64,000 bases of DNA from Diaphorobacter sp. HDW4B (GCF_011305535.1 NZ_CP049905.1:2242001-2306000); one strand, 5' to 3'; positions 25,036-34,981 are shown, counted from the first letter of the stretch. Made by a program: numbers and translations. Notes: generated by a model from the letters alone, not told the origin.

Positions 25036-26061
25036 ATGGAACTTCGACAACTGGAAGCCTTTGCCGCAGTCATGTCCACGGGCAGCGTCACCGCGGCCGG
25101 ACGTGTGCTGGGCCGTTCCCAGCCCGCCGTGACCCGACTGGTGCAGGAGCTGGAAGCCGAGATCGGCTATCCGCTGTTCAGCCGCAACGGCCCGCGCGTA
25201 TCGCCTACCGAGCAAGCGTTTTTGCTGTTCGAGGACGTGGAGCATGCGCTGCAAAGCCTGCAGCAGATTCGCCGCCGCGCCAAGGAAATCGAGCATGGTT
25301 TGAAGCGCCCGCTGCACATGCTGGCGACCTCGGCGCTTTCGTCCGGACTGATTCCGGCGGCGCTCGCGCTGCTGGAAAAGTCGGGCCATCAACCGACCGT
25401 GTCGCAGATCCATCTGCGCAGCGCCTCGCCCGAGCGCGTGGCACACGGCGTGCTCACCGGCTCCGCGCAACTGGGCGTCACCAGCCTGCCGCTCGACCAT
25501 CGCGGCCTGCAGGTGCACTGGATTGCCGAAGCGCCCTGCGTGGCCGTGCTGCCCGAGAACGATCCGCTCGCCAGACTCGACGTCGTGCCGCTGGCCGAAC
25601 TGGCCCAGCGCCGCCTGATCACCATGGCGAATCCGTACCGTCTGCTCGGTCGGTTGGACGACGCGTTCGCTGCTGCATCCACGCCGGAACAGGCCGCCGC
25701 GCAGCAGTTTCTCAAGACCAATTCCAGCGTCAACGCCATGGCCGCTGTGCGCGCCGGGCTGGGCGTGTCGGTGCTCGAACCTGTGACCGCGCTGGGCCTG
25801 CCGCTGCAGGGCATCGCCGTGCGTGCGCTCGACACGCATATTCCGTTTCTGTTCGGCATGGTCTCGCAGCAGACCACGCCGTTCACTCCCGCCATGGATG
25901 CGCTGTGCAACGCGCTGACCGAGGCCGCGCGCGCGCTGCTGCCCGGCTTTGTGCTGCACGACGCAAGCAAGCATGCCGAGCTGCTGCTGCAGCACGCCGT
26001 GCCGCCCACGCCTGCGGCCGCGCATCCATTTCCCGAACAAGAAGAAGAGAATCCTCAATGA
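25036..26061 (+). CDS. LysR-family regulator, first gene of the monooxygenase/ABC operon
   Basis: A 341-residue LysR-type regulator: MELRQLEAFAAVMSTGSVTAAGRVLGRSQPAVTRLVQELEAEIGYPLFSRNGPRVSPTEQ is the winged HTH, followed by the effector domain (HMLATSALSSGLIPAALALLEKSGH, IAEAPCVAVLPENDPLARL, MAAVRAGLGVSVLEP). The C-terminus is longer than usual (Pro/Glu-rich to about 341). Its stop overlaps the monooxygenase start by 4 bases (ATGA), so unlike most LysR genes it is cotranscribed with its presumed targets rather than divergent. Confidence 0.9.
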   Translation: MELRQLEAFAAVMSTGSVTAAGRVLGRSQPAVTRLVQELEAEIGYPLFSRNGPRVSPTEQAFLLFEDVEHALQSLQQIRRRAKEIEHGLKRPLHMLATSALSSGLIPAALALLEKSGHQPTVSQIHLRSASPERVAHGVLTGSAQLGVTSLPLDHRGLQVHWIAEAPCVAVLPENDPLARLDVVPLAELAQRRLITMANPYRLLGRLDDAFAAASTPEQAAAQQFLKTNSSVNAMAAVRAGLGVSVLEPVTALGLPLQGIAVRALDTHIPFLFGMVSQQTTPFTPAMDALCNALTEAARALLPGFVLHDASKHAELLLQHAVPPTPAAAHPFPEQEEENPQ

Positions 26062-27548
26062 CCCCCACAACCACCAGAACAGCACCTCCGCCACAAGGGC
26101 TGGAAGCGCTTGAAGCCCGCGTGCGCCAGGATCTGGCCTGGCTCGATCTGCCCGCCAAGAACTGGCTGCCGACCACCGAAATGAACGGCGAAGAAGTGCT
26201 GCCGGTCGCCGTCATCGGCGCGGGCATGGGCGGCATGGCCGCATCGGCCGCGCTGCGTTTTCTGGGCGTGAATGCCCCGATCTTCGACCGCTCGCCCGCA
26301 GGCTTTGAAGGCCCCTGGGCCACGACCGCGCGCATGGAAACCCTGCGCTCGCCCAAGACGCTGACCGGCCCCGCACTCGGCAAGCCGTCACTCACCTTCC
26401 GCGCGTGGTTCGAATCGCAGTTCGGCATCGAGGAATGGGACGCGCTCGACAAGATTCCGCGCCTGCAATGGATGGACTATCTGCGCTGGTATCGCAAGGT
26501 GCTGGATCTGGAAGTGAACAACGAACACCGCGTGCTGGCCGTGCACCCGCGCGGTGCCGACGGCGTGGTGCAACTCGACATGCAGACGCCGAACGGCCCG
26601 CGCACCGTGCTGGCCCGCCACGTGGTGCTGGCCACTGGCCGCGATGGTCTGGGCGGCGCATGGGTGCCGCCGATGTCCGACAAGCTGCCGCGCAATGTGT
26701 GGGCGCATTCTTCCGACGAGATGGACTACGGCACGCTCAAGGGCAAGCGCGTGGGCGTGGTGGGTGCGGGTGCATCGGCCATGGACAGCGCCGCCACTGC
26801 GCTGGAGAGCGGCGCAGCCAGCGTCGATCTGCTGATCCGCCGCGCCGACATTCCGCGCGTCAACAAAGGCAAGGGTGCAGGCAGCCCCGGCCTGACTTAC
26901 GGCCACGAGCGTCTGGCCGACGAGTGGAAATGGAAGATCCGCCACTACATCAACGTGCAGCAGGTGCCGCCACCACGCGGCAGCACGCTGCGCGTGTCGC
27001 GCCATGAAAACGCGCGCTTCAATCTGGGCACGCAGATGCTCGATCTGGAATACGTCAACGATGGGACTCGCGACGAAATCCGCGTCACCACCAACAAGGG
27101 CGTGTTCAAGTTCGACTTTCTGATCTTCTCGACCGGCTTTCGCATCGACTGGAGCCAGCGTTCCGAGTTCGCCGCGATCGCTCCGTTCGCGCGTTCGTGG
27201 AAGGACCGCTTCGAGCATCCCGTGGGCGAGGACGATCAGGAACTGGCCGATTCGCCCGACCTCGGCCCCTCGTTCGAGCTGCAGGAAAAGACGCCCGGCA
27301 CCTGCCCCGGCCTCTCGCGCGTGCATGTGTTCTCGTACCCTGCTGCGCTTTCGCACGGCACGGTCTCCGGCGACATTCCGGCCGTGAGCGTGGGCGCGCA
27401 GCGCATTGCGCAAGGCATCGCCAGCACGCTGTATGCGGAAGACATCGACTGGCATTTCGGCAATCTGCAGACCTTCGAAGAGCCCGAAGTCTTCGGCGAC
27501 GAATGGACGCCTGCCGAGCCACCGGTTCAAGAGGAAGTGCCATCATGA
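26058..27548 (+). CDS. Flavin-containing monooxygenase (NAD(P)-binding FAD protein)
   Basis: A 496-residue class B flavoprotein monooxygenase-like enzyme. The FAD Rossmann motif GAGMGGMAAS is at about 55-64, the NADPH motif GVVGAGASAMD at about 233-243, and FSTGF marks the conserved ATG-type loop near 360. The FMO fingerprint FxGxxxHxxxW is not clear, so it could be a Baeyer-Villiger or N-hydroxylating relative. It is translationally coupled on both sides (4-base overlaps with lysR and the permease). Together with the transporter it suggests oxidative attack on an imported compound. Confidence 0.85.
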   Translation: MTPTTTRTAPPPQGLEALEARVRQDLAWLDLPAKNWLPTTEMNGEEVLPVAVIGAGMGGMAASAALRFLGVNAPIFDRSPAGFEGPWATTARMETLRSPKTLTGPALGKPSLTFRAWFESQFGIEEWDALDKIPRLQWMDYLRWYRKVLDLEVNNEHRVLAVHPRGADGVVQLDMQTPNGPRTVLARHVVLATGRDGLGGAWVPPMSDKLPRNVWAHSSDEMDYGTLKGKRVGVVGAGASAMDSAATALESGAASVDLLIRRADIPRVNKGKGAGSPGLTYGHERLADEWKWKIRHYINVQQVPPPRGSTLRVSRHENARFNLGTQMLDLEYVNDGTRDEIRVTTNKGVFKFDFLIFSTGFRIDWSQRSEFAAIAPFARSWKDRFEHPVGEDDQELADSPDLGPSFELQEKTPGTCPGLSRVHVFSYPAALSHGTVSGDIPAVSVGAQRIAQGIASTLYAEDIDWHFGNLQTFEEPEVFGDEWTPAEPPVQEEVPS

Positions 27549-28519
27549 TCGGCTGGCTGCTGCGTCGCCTGGCGCAGGCAATTCTCGTGGTGCTGCTGAT
27601 GACGGTGATCGTCTTCATCGGCCTGCACGCCATCGGCAATCCGGTGGACATTCTGATCGGTCAGGACGTGGACCAGATCGAGCGCGCGCGCATCATCGCC
27701 GAGCTGGGTCTGGACCAACCGCTGTGGCGTCAGTATTTCTCGTTCCTGAGCGGCGCGCTGCACGGCAATCTGGGCACCAGTTTCGTCTACAACGTGCCCG
27801 CCATCGAGCTGATCCTGCAGCGCCTTCCCGCCACGCTGGAGCTGGCCGTGGCGGCGCTGCTGCTGGCCGTGCTGTTCGGCGTTCCGCTGGGCCTGCTGGC
27901 AGGCCTCTATCCCGACAGCTGGTTTGCCAAGACCATCATGGCCGGCAGCATCGTGGGCTTTTCGTTGCCCACGTTCTGGGTCGGTCTCATGCTGATCATG
28001 ACCTTCAGCGTCTCGCTCGGTTTGCTGCCCGCCAGCGGTCGCGGCGAAACGGTGGAAGTGTTCGGCTCGCAATGGTCGTTTCTCACCGCCAACGGCTTGA
28101 AGCACATGCTGCTGCCGGCCATCAATCTGTCGCTGTTCAAGATCTCGCTGGTGATTCGTCTGACGCGCGCCGGCGTGCGTGAAGTGCTGCCGCTCGACTT
28201 CGTGAAATTCGCGCACGCCAAAGGCCTGTCGCCGCTGCGCGTGATCGGTGTGCATGTGCTGCGCAACACCATGATTCCGCTGGTCACCGTGCTCGGCCTC
28301 GAACTCGGCTCGACCATCGCCTTCGCCGTCGTCACCGAAAGCATTTTCTCGTGGCCCGGCGCAGGCAAGCTCATTCTGGACAGCATCAACGCGCTGGATC
28401 GCCCCGTGATCGTTTCCTATCTCGTCGTCGTGGTGTGCCTGTTCGTCACGCTCAACCTCATCGTGGACATCCTCTACAAGGTGCTTGATCCACGCGTGCG
28501 TCTGGAGGGTGCAGCATGA
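27545..28519 (+). CDS. Peptide-type ABC transporter permease (DppB-like)
   Basis: A 324-residue inner-membrane permease of the dipeptide/oligopeptide/nickel (PepT) family. It opens with MIGWLLRRLAQAILVVLLMTVIVFIGLHAIGNPVD and has the EAA loop LTRAGVREVLPLDFVKFAHAKGLSPLRVIGVHVLRNTMIPLVT, which contacts the ATPase. Six membrane segments are visible. It overlaps the upstream monooxygenase and the next permease by 4 bases each, and probably forms a heterodimer with the following gene product. Confidence 0.93.
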   Translation: MIGWLLRRLAQAILVVLLMTVIVFIGLHAIGNPVDILIGQDVDQIERARIIAELGLDQPLWRQYFSFLSGALHGNLGTSFVYNVPAIELILQRLPATLELAVAALLLAVLFGVPLGLLAGLYPDSWFAKTIMAGSIVGFSLPTFWVGLMLIMTFSVSLGLLPASGRGETVEVFGSQWSFLTANGLKHMLLPAINLSLFKISLVIRLTRAGVREVLPLDFVKFAHAKGLSPLRVIGVHVLRNTMIPLVTVLGLELGSTIAFAVVTESIFSWPGAGKLILDSINALDRPVIVSYLVVVVCLFVTLNLIVDILYKVLDPRVRLEGAA

Positions 28520-29436
28520 GCCAGGCCACCACTAACAACACAGCCACAGCGCCTGCCAAACAGGAATCGCCGTGGCGCGAACATGTGCGCGACTTCTTCG
28601 GATCGCGCCTTGCGGTGTTCGGTCTCGTCGTTGCCGCGCTGCTGATTCTGGCCGCGATTCTCGCGCCGTGGATCACGCCGCAGAACCCGTATGACCTGAT
28701 GCAGCTCGACGTGATGGACGCGCGCCTCACGCCCGGCACGATGAACGGTCTCGACACCTTCCGCTATGTGCTCGGCACCGATGGACAAGGCCGCGATCTG
28801 TACTCCGCGATTCTCTACGGCCTGCGCATCAGCCTGATCGTGGGCGTCGGCTCCGCGCTGATCGCGGGCGTCATCGGCACGCTGCTCGGCCTGCTCGCAG
28901 CCTATGCAGGCGGCAAGACGGATGCGCTCATCATGCGCTTGGTCGATCTGATTCTGTCCTTCCCCTCCATCCTCGTCGCCATGATGATTCTTGCGTGGCT
29001 GGGCAAGGGTGTGGGCAACGTGGTGCTGACGCTGGTGATTCTGGAATGGGCCTACTACGCGCGCACCGCACGCGGTCAGGCGCTGGTGGAACGCCGCAAG
29101 GAATACGTCGAAGCCGCGCACTGCCAGGGCATTCCGAACTGGCGCATCATGGTCAAGCACATTCTGCCGAACTGCCTGCCGCCGCTGATCGTCATCGGCA
29201 CGTTGCAGATCGCGCGCGCCATCACACTCGAAGCCACGCTGAGCTTTCTCGGCCTGGGCGTGCCGGTCACCGAGCCATCGCTCGGCCTGCTGATCTCCAA
29301 CGGCTACCAGTACATGCTTTCGGGCGAGTACTGGATCAGCTTCTACCCCGGCATTGCGCTGCTCGTCACCATCGTTGCGATCAACCTGGTGGGCGACCGT
29401 CTGCGCGATGTGCTCAACCCCAGGAATGTGAAATGA
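28516..29436 (+). CDS. Peptide-type ABC transporter permease (DppC-like)
   Basis: A 306-residue second permease. A polar N-terminus with one helix (FGLVVAALLILAAILAPWI) is typical of DppC/OppC. The core ends with the EAA loop ARTARGQALVERRKEYVEAAHCQGIPNWRIMVKHILPNCLPPLIV and the conserved ITLEATLSFLGLGVPVTEPSLGLLI. The genes before and after overlap it by 4 bases. Confidence 0.93.
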   Translation: MSQATTNNTATAPAKQESPWREHVRDFFGSRLAVFGLVVAALLILAAILAPWITPQNPYDLMQLDVMDARLTPGTMNGLDTFRYVLGTDGQGRDLYSAILYGLRISLIVGVGSALIAGVIGTLLGLLAAYAGGKTDALIMRLVDLILSFPSILVAMMILAWLGKGVGNVVLTLVILEWAYYARTARGQALVERRKEYVEAAHCQGIPNWRIMVKHILPNCLPPLIVIGTLQIARAITLEATLSFLGLGVPVTEPSLGLLISNGYQYMLSGEYWISFYPGIALLVTIVAINLVGDRLRDVLNPRNVK

Positions 29437-30449
29437 ACGGCACGACCAACACCTCGGTGCCGACCCTCGAAGTGCGCCATCTGCGCACCGAATTCGACAC
29501 CCGCGCAGGCGTTCTGAAAGCGGTGAACGATGTGTCGTTCCGCATCGAACGCGGCCGCATTCTGGGCCTCGTCGGCGAATCGGGATCGGGCAAATCCGTG
29601 ACCGGTTTCTCCATCATGGGTCTCGTCGATGCACCCGGCCGCGTGGCCGGTGGCGAGATTCTTTTTCAGGGCCGCGACCTCACCCGAATGAAGCCGCGTG
29701 AGCTGCGCAGCCTGCAGGGCAACCGCATCGCGATGATCTTTCAGGATCCGATGATGACGCTGAACCCGGTACTGCGCATCGACACGCAGATGATCGAAGC
29801 CGTGCAGGCGCACAGCAAGGTCAGCAAGGCAGAAGCCCGCGAACGCTCGCGCGAGACGCTGGGCATGATGGGCATTCCCAGTCCCGAAGAACGCCTGCAG
29901 GCCTATCCGCACCAGCTCTCCGGTGGCATGCGCCAGCGTGTGGCGATTGCGATCGCGATGCTGCACCGCCCCGATCTGATCATCGCGGACGAGCCGACTA
30001 CAGCGCTCGACGTGACGATTCAGGCGCAGATTCTTTCGGAAGTGCAAAAGCTCGCGCGCCAGCACGGCACCTCACTCATCTGGATCACGCACGACCTGTC
30101 GGTCGTCGCCGGTCTGGCCGATGAAGTGGCCGTGATGTACGCGGGCCGTATCGTCGAACATGGCAAGGTGGATGACGTGCTCGACCATCCGCTGCATCCC
30201 TACACCGCCGGTTTGATCAGCAGCTTGCCAAGCAACAACCAACGCGGTCAACGGCTCAAGCAGATTCCCGGCATGACACCCAATCTGCTGCAACTGCCCG
30301 CAGGCTGTGCGTTTGCTGCGCGCTGCTCGCGTGCAGGCAGTGCGTGCTCGGCGCAACCGGAGTTGACCGAAGCACTGCCAGAGCGCCAAGTGCGCTGCTT
30401 CTATCCCGTCATTCAAAACGAAGCAGAAGTTGAAGGAGCGCGCGCATGA
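29433..30449 (+). CDS. Peptide-type ABC transporter ATPase (DppD-like)
   Basis: A 338-residue ATPase subunit. Walker A is GESGSGKS at 48-55, followed by the Q-loop [10 protein letters not shown], signature [12 protein letters not shown], Walker [13 protein letters not shown] and ITHDLSVV. The C-terminal oligopeptide-transporter extension carries the cysteine cluster CAFAARC...C...C that in relatives can bind an Fe-S centre. It overlaps both flanking genes by 4 bases. Confidence 0.95.
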   Translation: MNGTTNTSVPTLEVRHLRTEFDTRAGVLKAVNDVSFRIERGRILGLVGESGSGKSVTGFSIMGLVDAPGRVAGGEILFQGRDLTRMKPRELRSLQGNRIAMIFQDPMMTLNPVLRIDTQMIEAVQAHSKVSKAEARERSRETLGMMGIPSPEERLQAYPHQLSGGMRQRVAIAIAMLHRPDLIIADEPTTALDVTIQAQILSEVQKLARQHGTSLIWITHDLSVVAGLADEVAVMYAGRIVEHGKVDDVLDHPLHPYTAGLISSLPSNNQRGQRLKQIPGMTPNLLQLPAGCAFAARCSRAGSACSAQPELTEALPERQVRCFYPVIQNEAEVEGARA

Positions 30450-31480
30450 GCCTTCCATCTCAAAACAAACCAGCGTTCGCGCCCGTGATCGAATTGAAGG
30501 GCGTGAGCAAGCGCTTTGGTGAACACAAGCCCGGCCTCGTCAGCCGTGCGCTGCAAGGCATCGGACTCGAAAAACCAGCACCGATCACGCGCGCCGTGGA
30601 CCACGTCGATCTGATCGTCAAACCCGGTGAAGTCGTCGGTCTGGTCGGCGAATCGGGCTGCGGCAAATCAACGCTGGGCCGCATCGCCACGGGTCTGCTC
30701 GCGCCATCGAATGGCGAGGTGCTGATCAACGGTCGCCACTTCGCGGACATGACACCGCAGGAAAAGCACGCTGCGCGCCTGTCCGTGCAGATGATTTTCC
30801 AGAACCCGTATGCGAGCCTGAATCCGCGTCTGCGCGTCGATGAAATCGTCGGCGAAGCCGCACGCATTCACGGTCTCGTGGATCGTGCTGGTTTTGACGA
30901 CTACGTGTGCGCGCAGCTTGAACGTGCCGGGCTCGACCCGGCCTTGCGCACGCGTTATCCGCACCAGTTCAGCGGCGGTCAGCGCCAGCGCATCGGCATT
31001 GCACGTGCGCTCGCCGTGCAGCCTTCGATGCTGGTGTGCGACGAAGCGGTGGCCGCGCTCGACGTGTCGATCCAGGCGCAGATTCTCAATCTGTTCATGG
31101 ACCTGCGCGAGCAGCTCAACCTCACGTATCTGTTCATCAGCCACGACCTTGGCGTCGTCAAGCATCTTTCGGATCGCGTGGTGGTGATGTATCTCGGCCG
31201 CGTCGTCGAGTCGGCACCAGTCGAGGAATTGTTCGCGCATCCGAACCATCCGTACACGCAGGCCTTGCTCGAAGAAGTGCCGGACATGAGCGCCCGCCAC
31301 AAGTCCTACACGGCCATCAAGGGCGAGATTCCCAGCCCGCTCAATCCGCCGAGCGGCTGCCACTTTCACCCGCGATGTCCGCACGCCATGCCACGCTGCT
31401 CGGTCGAGGTACCAAGCCTCAAGGGCATTGCCATCAACCACATCAGCGCCTGCCATCTCAACGATGCGGGCACGCAGTAA
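30446..31480 (+). CDS. Peptide-type ABC transporter ATPase (DppF-like)
   Basis: A 344-residue partner ATPase. Walker A is GESGCGKST at about 69-77, with FQNPYASLNPR, signature FSGGQRQRIGIARAL, and a Walker B reading CDEAVAALD rather than the common DEPVSALD, so the proline after the catalytic Glu is replaced by alanine. The C-terminal cysteine motif (CHFHPRCPHAMPRC) is present. An insertion after the first strand (FGEHKPGLVSRALQGIGLEKPAPIT) lengthens the N-terminus. It overlaps the preceding ATPase gene by 4 bases. Confidence 0.94.
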   Translation: MSLPSQNKPAFAPVIELKGVSKRFGEHKPGLVSRALQGIGLEKPAPITRAVDHVDLIVKPGEVVGLVGESGCGKSTLGRIATGLLAPSNGEVLINGRHFADMTPQEKHAARLSVQMIFQNPYASLNPRLRVDEIVGEAARIHGLVDRAGFDDYVCAQLERAGLDPALRTRYPHQFSGGQRQRIGIARALAVQPSMLVCDEAVAALDVSIQAQILNLFMDLREQLNLTYLFISHDLGVVKHLSDRVVVMYLGRVVESAPVEELFAHPNHPYTQALLEEVPDMSARHKSYTAIKGEIPSPLNPPSGCHFHPRCPHAMPRCSVEVPSLKGIAINHISACHLNDAGTQ

Positions 31481-31517
31481 TCACCGAACCGATCACACGA
31501 ACCACAAGGAGTCCGTC

Positions 31518-33086
31518 ATGAAGAAGATCATCCTCTCGACCCTCACCGCCGCACTGCTCGGCGCAGGCATGGCAGCCCATGCCGAGAACCTGAGCATCGG
31601 CTTTGCCGACCCGCTGTCCTCGCTCGACCCGCAGCTCAACAACCACGCGGGCGACCGTTCCGTGGCACTGCATTTCTGGGATCTGCTCGTCGAGAACAAG
31701 TGGAACAAGCTGCAGCCAGGCTTGGCCGAAAGCTGGAAGAACCTCGACCCCAGCACCTGGGAATTCAAGCTGCGCAAGGACGTGAAGTGGCAGGACGGCA
31801 AGCCGTTCACCGCCGATGACCTGATCTATTCCTACACCCGCGCCAAGGCCGTGCCGGGCAGCGTGGCGACCTACGCGGGCTACCTGCGCACCATCGAGAC
31901 GATGACCGCCAAGGACGCGCACACGCTGATCATCAAGACCAACACGCCGAATCCCGATCTGCCGCTGAACCTCGCTTCGGTGCACGTGGTGAGCAAGCAT
32001 GTCGGCGAGAAGTCCACGACCGAGGACTACAACTCCGGCAAGGCGATGGTCGGCACGGGCCCGTACAAGCTGCTGTCGTACACCCCCGGCGACCGCGTGA
32101 TCATGGAGCGCAACGACGCCTACTTCGGCAACAAACAGATCTGGGAGAAGGTCAACTACCGCTACATCAACAACGCCGCCGCACGCACCGCAGCGCTGCT
32201 CGCGGGTGACGTGGACGTGATCGACAAGGTGTCGGTCTCTGATCTCGCCAAGCTCAAGAGCGCATCGAACGTGAGCGTGTATCCGTACGACGGTCTGCGC
32301 GTGATGCTGCTGCAGCCAAGCTTCAACGCCGCGCCCAGCCAGTTCATCACCGACAACGCAGGCAAGCCGCTGGCCAAGAACCCGCTGCTCGACCAGCGCG
32401 TGCGTCAGGCTCTGAACCTCGCAATCAACCGCGATGCGATCACCAAGCGCATCCTGCAGGACGCCGCGACCGAAGCCAACCAGTGGATGCCCAAGGGCAC
32501 CTTCGGCTACAACCCCGAAGTGAAGAACATTCCGTTCGACGCCGCCAAGGCCAAGAAGCTGTTGGCCGATGCAGGCTTCCCCGAAGGCTTCAAGCTGACC
32601 ATGCATGTGCCCAACGACCGCTATCCACAAGGCCCTGAAACCGCACAGGCCGTGGCGCAGTTCTGGACCCGCATCGGCGTGAAGACGCAAGTGGAAGTCG
32701 TGCCATGGGCCGTGTACTCGGGCCGCGCCAACAAGAACGAATATGCGATGAGCATGCTCGCCTGGGGCAACGGCACGGGCGAAGCCAGCTACGCGCTGGT
32801 GAACGTGCTGGCCAGCGTGGACGCCAAGAAGGGCTTGGGCGCATCGAACTGGGGCCGCTACAGCAATGCAGCGGTGGACAAGGCGCTGGCCGAATCCACT
32901 TCGGAGTTCGACGCCGCCAAGCGCGAAGCCATTCTGCGTCAGTCGGTCAAAGTGGTGTCCGATGACGCGGGCATCATTCCGCTGTTCCACTACAAGAACA
33001 TCTGGGCCACCAAGAAGGGCCTGAAAGTCACGCCGATGACCAGCGACCGCACGGCCGCGATGATGGTCACCAAGGTGGGCAAGTAA
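31518..33086 (+). CDS. Peptide-type ABC transporter substrate-binding protein (SBP family 5)
   Basis: A 522-residue periplasmic receptor. A signal peptide (MKKIILSTLTAALLGAGMAAHAE) is followed by the family-5 pattern LSSLDPQLNNHAGDRSVALHFWDLLVENKWNKLQPGLAESWKNLDPSTWEFKLRKDVKWQDGKPFTADDL and VGTGPYKL. AAGGAG precedes the ATG at 31518. It feeds the dppBCDF-like genes before it. Its stop overlaps the next start by one base (TAATG). The ligand is unknown and need not be a peptide. Confidence 0.94.
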   Translation: MKKIILSTLTAALLGAGMAAHAENLSIGFADPLSSLDPQLNNHAGDRSVALHFWDLLVENKWNKLQPGLAESWKNLDPSTWEFKLRKDVKWQDGKPFTADDLIYSYTRAKAVPGSVATYAGYLRTIETMTAKDAHTLIIKTNTPNPDLPLNLASVHVVSKHVGEKSTTEDYNSGKAMVGTGPYKLLSYTPGDRVIMERNDAYFGNKQIWEKVNYRYINNAAARTAALLAGDVDVIDKVSVSDLAKLKSASNVSVYPYDGLRVMLLQPSFNAAPSQFITDNAGKPLAKNPLLDQRVRQALNLAINRDAITKRILQDAATEANQWMPKGTFGYNPEVKNIPFDAAKAKKLLADAGFPEGFKLTMHVPNDRYPQGPETAQAVAQFWTRIGVKTQVEVVPWAVYSGRANKNEYAMSMLAWGNGTGEASYALVNVLASVDAKKGLGASNWGRYSNAAVDKALAESTSEFDAAKREAILRQSVKVVSDDAGIIPLFHYKNIWATKKGLKVTPMTSDRTAAMMVTKVGK

Positions 33087-34393
33087 TGAGCGCGCTGCAG
33101 ATCACGGTCACGCCCGCGGATGGGCTGATCGATGAGCCGCGGCGCATCGTCGCAAGCGGTGCGGAGCCCGGCGAGATCATCGAGATCACCGCGCAGACGC
33201 AGCGCAGCGGCGTGACCTGGCAGGCCCATGCGAGCTTTCGTGCGGGTGCCAACGGCCGCATCGATCTGACGACCGACGAAGCGCTCGAAGGCAGCTACAC
33301 CGGCATCGACGGCATGGGCCTCGTCTGGTCGCAGTCGCCCGTCAACTCCCAAAGCCGCGAGCTGTTCAACAGCCCGGTGACGGATGCGCTCATCACCACC
33401 ATCAGCGCGCGCGGCAAGGGCTGCACGCAACCGCCTGCGGTCGCCACGCTCACACAACGCGTGGCGGGCGAAGGCGTGACGCGCCGCGAGGCGCGCGAAG
33501 ACGGTCTCGTCGGCACGCTGTACCTGCCTGCGGGCGTTGGTCCGTTCCCTGCTGTCATGATCCTCAACGGATCGGGTGGCGGCATCAACGAGCACCGCGC
33601 GGCGCTGTATGCATCACGCGGCTATGCGGCGTTTGCGCTCGCGTATTTCAAGGCACCGGGCCTGTCGGACTACATCTCCAACACGCCGCTGGAATACTTC
33701 CAGAAGGGCATGCAGTGGCTGCGCAAGACGGTCCAGCCGAAGAACGATTTCGTCGCCATCAACGGCCAATCGCGCGGCGGTGAACTCGTGCTGCTGCTGG
33801 GCGCGACTTATCCCAAGGAAGTGAACGCCGTGATCGCCTATGTGCCGAGCGCCTATGTGCACAGCGGCCAGAACGCCTGCGACCCGAAGATCGGCCGCGA
33901 AGGCCCGACCTGGCTGCTCGACGGAAAGCCGCTGCGCCACTGGTGGGAAGGCAATCGCACCGCGAGCTGGAAGCCGTTCGACGAAGGCCCTGCGCCGCAT
34001 CGTCACGACCGCGCCATGCGCACCGCATTGCAGGACCCCGAAGCGATCGCCAAGGCCCGCATTCCGGTCGAGAACATCAACGGCCCGGTCGTACTGCTCT
34101 CGGGCACGGACGACGGCTCCTGGCCATCGGACGTGTTCTCGAAGACCGTCCACGACAAGCTGGCCGAAGTGAAGCATCCGCACGATGTGCAGTGGCTCAA
34201 CTACGAAGACGCGGGCCACTCCATCCTGTTCCCGTATGTGCCGACCACGCAGCATGTGTACGCGCATCCGGTCTCGGGCATGGTGAGCACCAGCGGCGGC
34301 AACAACAAGGACAACGCGCGCGCCGACGCCGAATCCTGGCCCGCCGTGCTGCGCTTTCTGCAAAACGCGGTCGAAGCGCACGCCAAGCGATAA
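33086..34393 (+). CDS. Acyl-CoA thioesterase/BAAT-family hydrolase
   Basis: A 435-residue two-domain protein like acyl-CoA thioester hydrolase/bile acid-CoA:amino acid N-acyltransferase (BAAT). An N-terminal beta domain (TPADGLIDEPRRIVASGAEPGEIIEITAQTQ) precedes an alpha/beta hydrolase domain with FPAVMILNGSGGGINEHRAALYASRGYAAFALAYF. The likely triad is S229 in NGQSRGGE, an Asp in SGTDDGSWPS and H378 in DAGHSI. BAAT enzymes often use Cys, but here the nucleophile is Ser, which favours hydrolysis. It may cleave an ester, thioester or amide made available by the monooxygenase. It has no signal peptide. Confidence 0.85.
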   Translation: MSALQITVTPADGLIDEPRRIVASGAEPGEIIEITAQTQRSGVTWQAHASFRAGANGRIDLTTDEALEGSYTGIDGMGLVWSQSPVNSQSRELFNSPVTDALITTISARGKGCTQPPAVATLTQRVAGEGVTRREAREDGLVGTLYLPAGVGPFPAVMILNGSGGGINEHRAALYASRGYAAFALAYFKAPGLSDYISNTPLEYFQKGMQWLRKTVQPKNDFVAINGQSRGGELVLLLGATYPKEVNAVIAYVPSAYVHSGQNACDPKIGREGPTWLLDGKPLRHWWEGNRTASWKPFDEGPAPHRHDRAMRTALQDPEAIAKARIPVENINGPVVLLSGTDDGSWPSDVFSKTVHDKLAEVKHPHDVQWLNYEDAGHSILFPYVPTTQHVYAHPVSGMVSTSGGNNKDNARADAESWPAVLRFLQNAVEAHAKR

Positions 34394-34441
34394 CCAACAA
34401 ACAAGCGAACGAACAAACGCACAACAACAAGGAGCATCTGC

Positions 34442-34981
34442 ATGGCAGACCAATCCATCCCCTACGACGTCGCGAGCGATCTGGTCGACCGCATCGTCGG
34501 ACTGAAACCCGAAAGCCGCACCTACGCCGTGCGCCACCAGCGCGAGAAGGTCGCCGCCGCCACACAAGGCAGCTACGAAGCGCTGTTCGACACGGCACTG
34601 GACAGCGACATCACGCTGACCGAGCGCCTGCTGGTCGCGCTGTACGCCTGCCGCCTCACGCCCTCGCCCGAGCTGGCCACGCACTACCGCGAGCGCCTGC
34701 TGCACATCGGTGCCGATGCCGCCTTGGTCGAGATGGCAGACCGCAACGAGCCCGCCGACTTCACCGACAAGCGTCTGGCCGCGATGCTGCAGTTCACCAG
34801 GACGCTGATCGAAGATCCGGTCGAAGGCGACAAGTCCGCACTGCTCGCGCTGCCAGCCGCCGGCATCAGCACGCCCGCCGTGGTCGCGCTGTCGCAGCTG
34901 ATCGCGTTCCTGTCGTACCAAGTTCGTCTCGTCGCCGGTCTCAAGGCGATGAAGGCATCCGAAGAGGAGGCACAAGCATGA
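34442..34981 (+). CDS. CMD-domain protein (Avi_7170-like)
   Basis: A 179-residue protein of the carboxymuconolactone decarboxylase/AhpD fold. The sequence (VDRIVGLKPESRTYAVRHQREKVAAATQGSYEALFDTA, ERLLVALYACRLTPSPELATHYRERLL, VALSQLIAFLSYQVRLVAGLKAM) lacks the CxxC peroxidatic motif. It resembles the CMD family first named after Avi_7170, which pairs with an alkylhydroperoxidase-like protein and a peptide-type ABC transporter, as seen here. It overlaps the next gene by 4 bases. The family assignment is from memory of its genomic context and should be treated as likely, not proven. Confidence 0.78.
   Translation: MADQSIPYDVASDLVDRIVGLKPESRTYAVRHQREKVAAATQGSYEALFDTALDSDITLTERLLVALYACRLTPSPELATHYRERLLHIGADAALVEMADRNEPADFTDKRLAAMLQFTRTLIEDPVEGDKSALLALPAAGISTPAVVALSQLIAFLSYQVRLVAGLKAMKASEEEAQA

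Noticed and set aside
24801-26057. Very long N-terminal extension of the monooxygenase frame
   Set aside because: It runs out of frame through the LysR gene and has Arg/Ala-rich shadow composition. The true start at 26058 overlaps the LysR stop by 4 bases.
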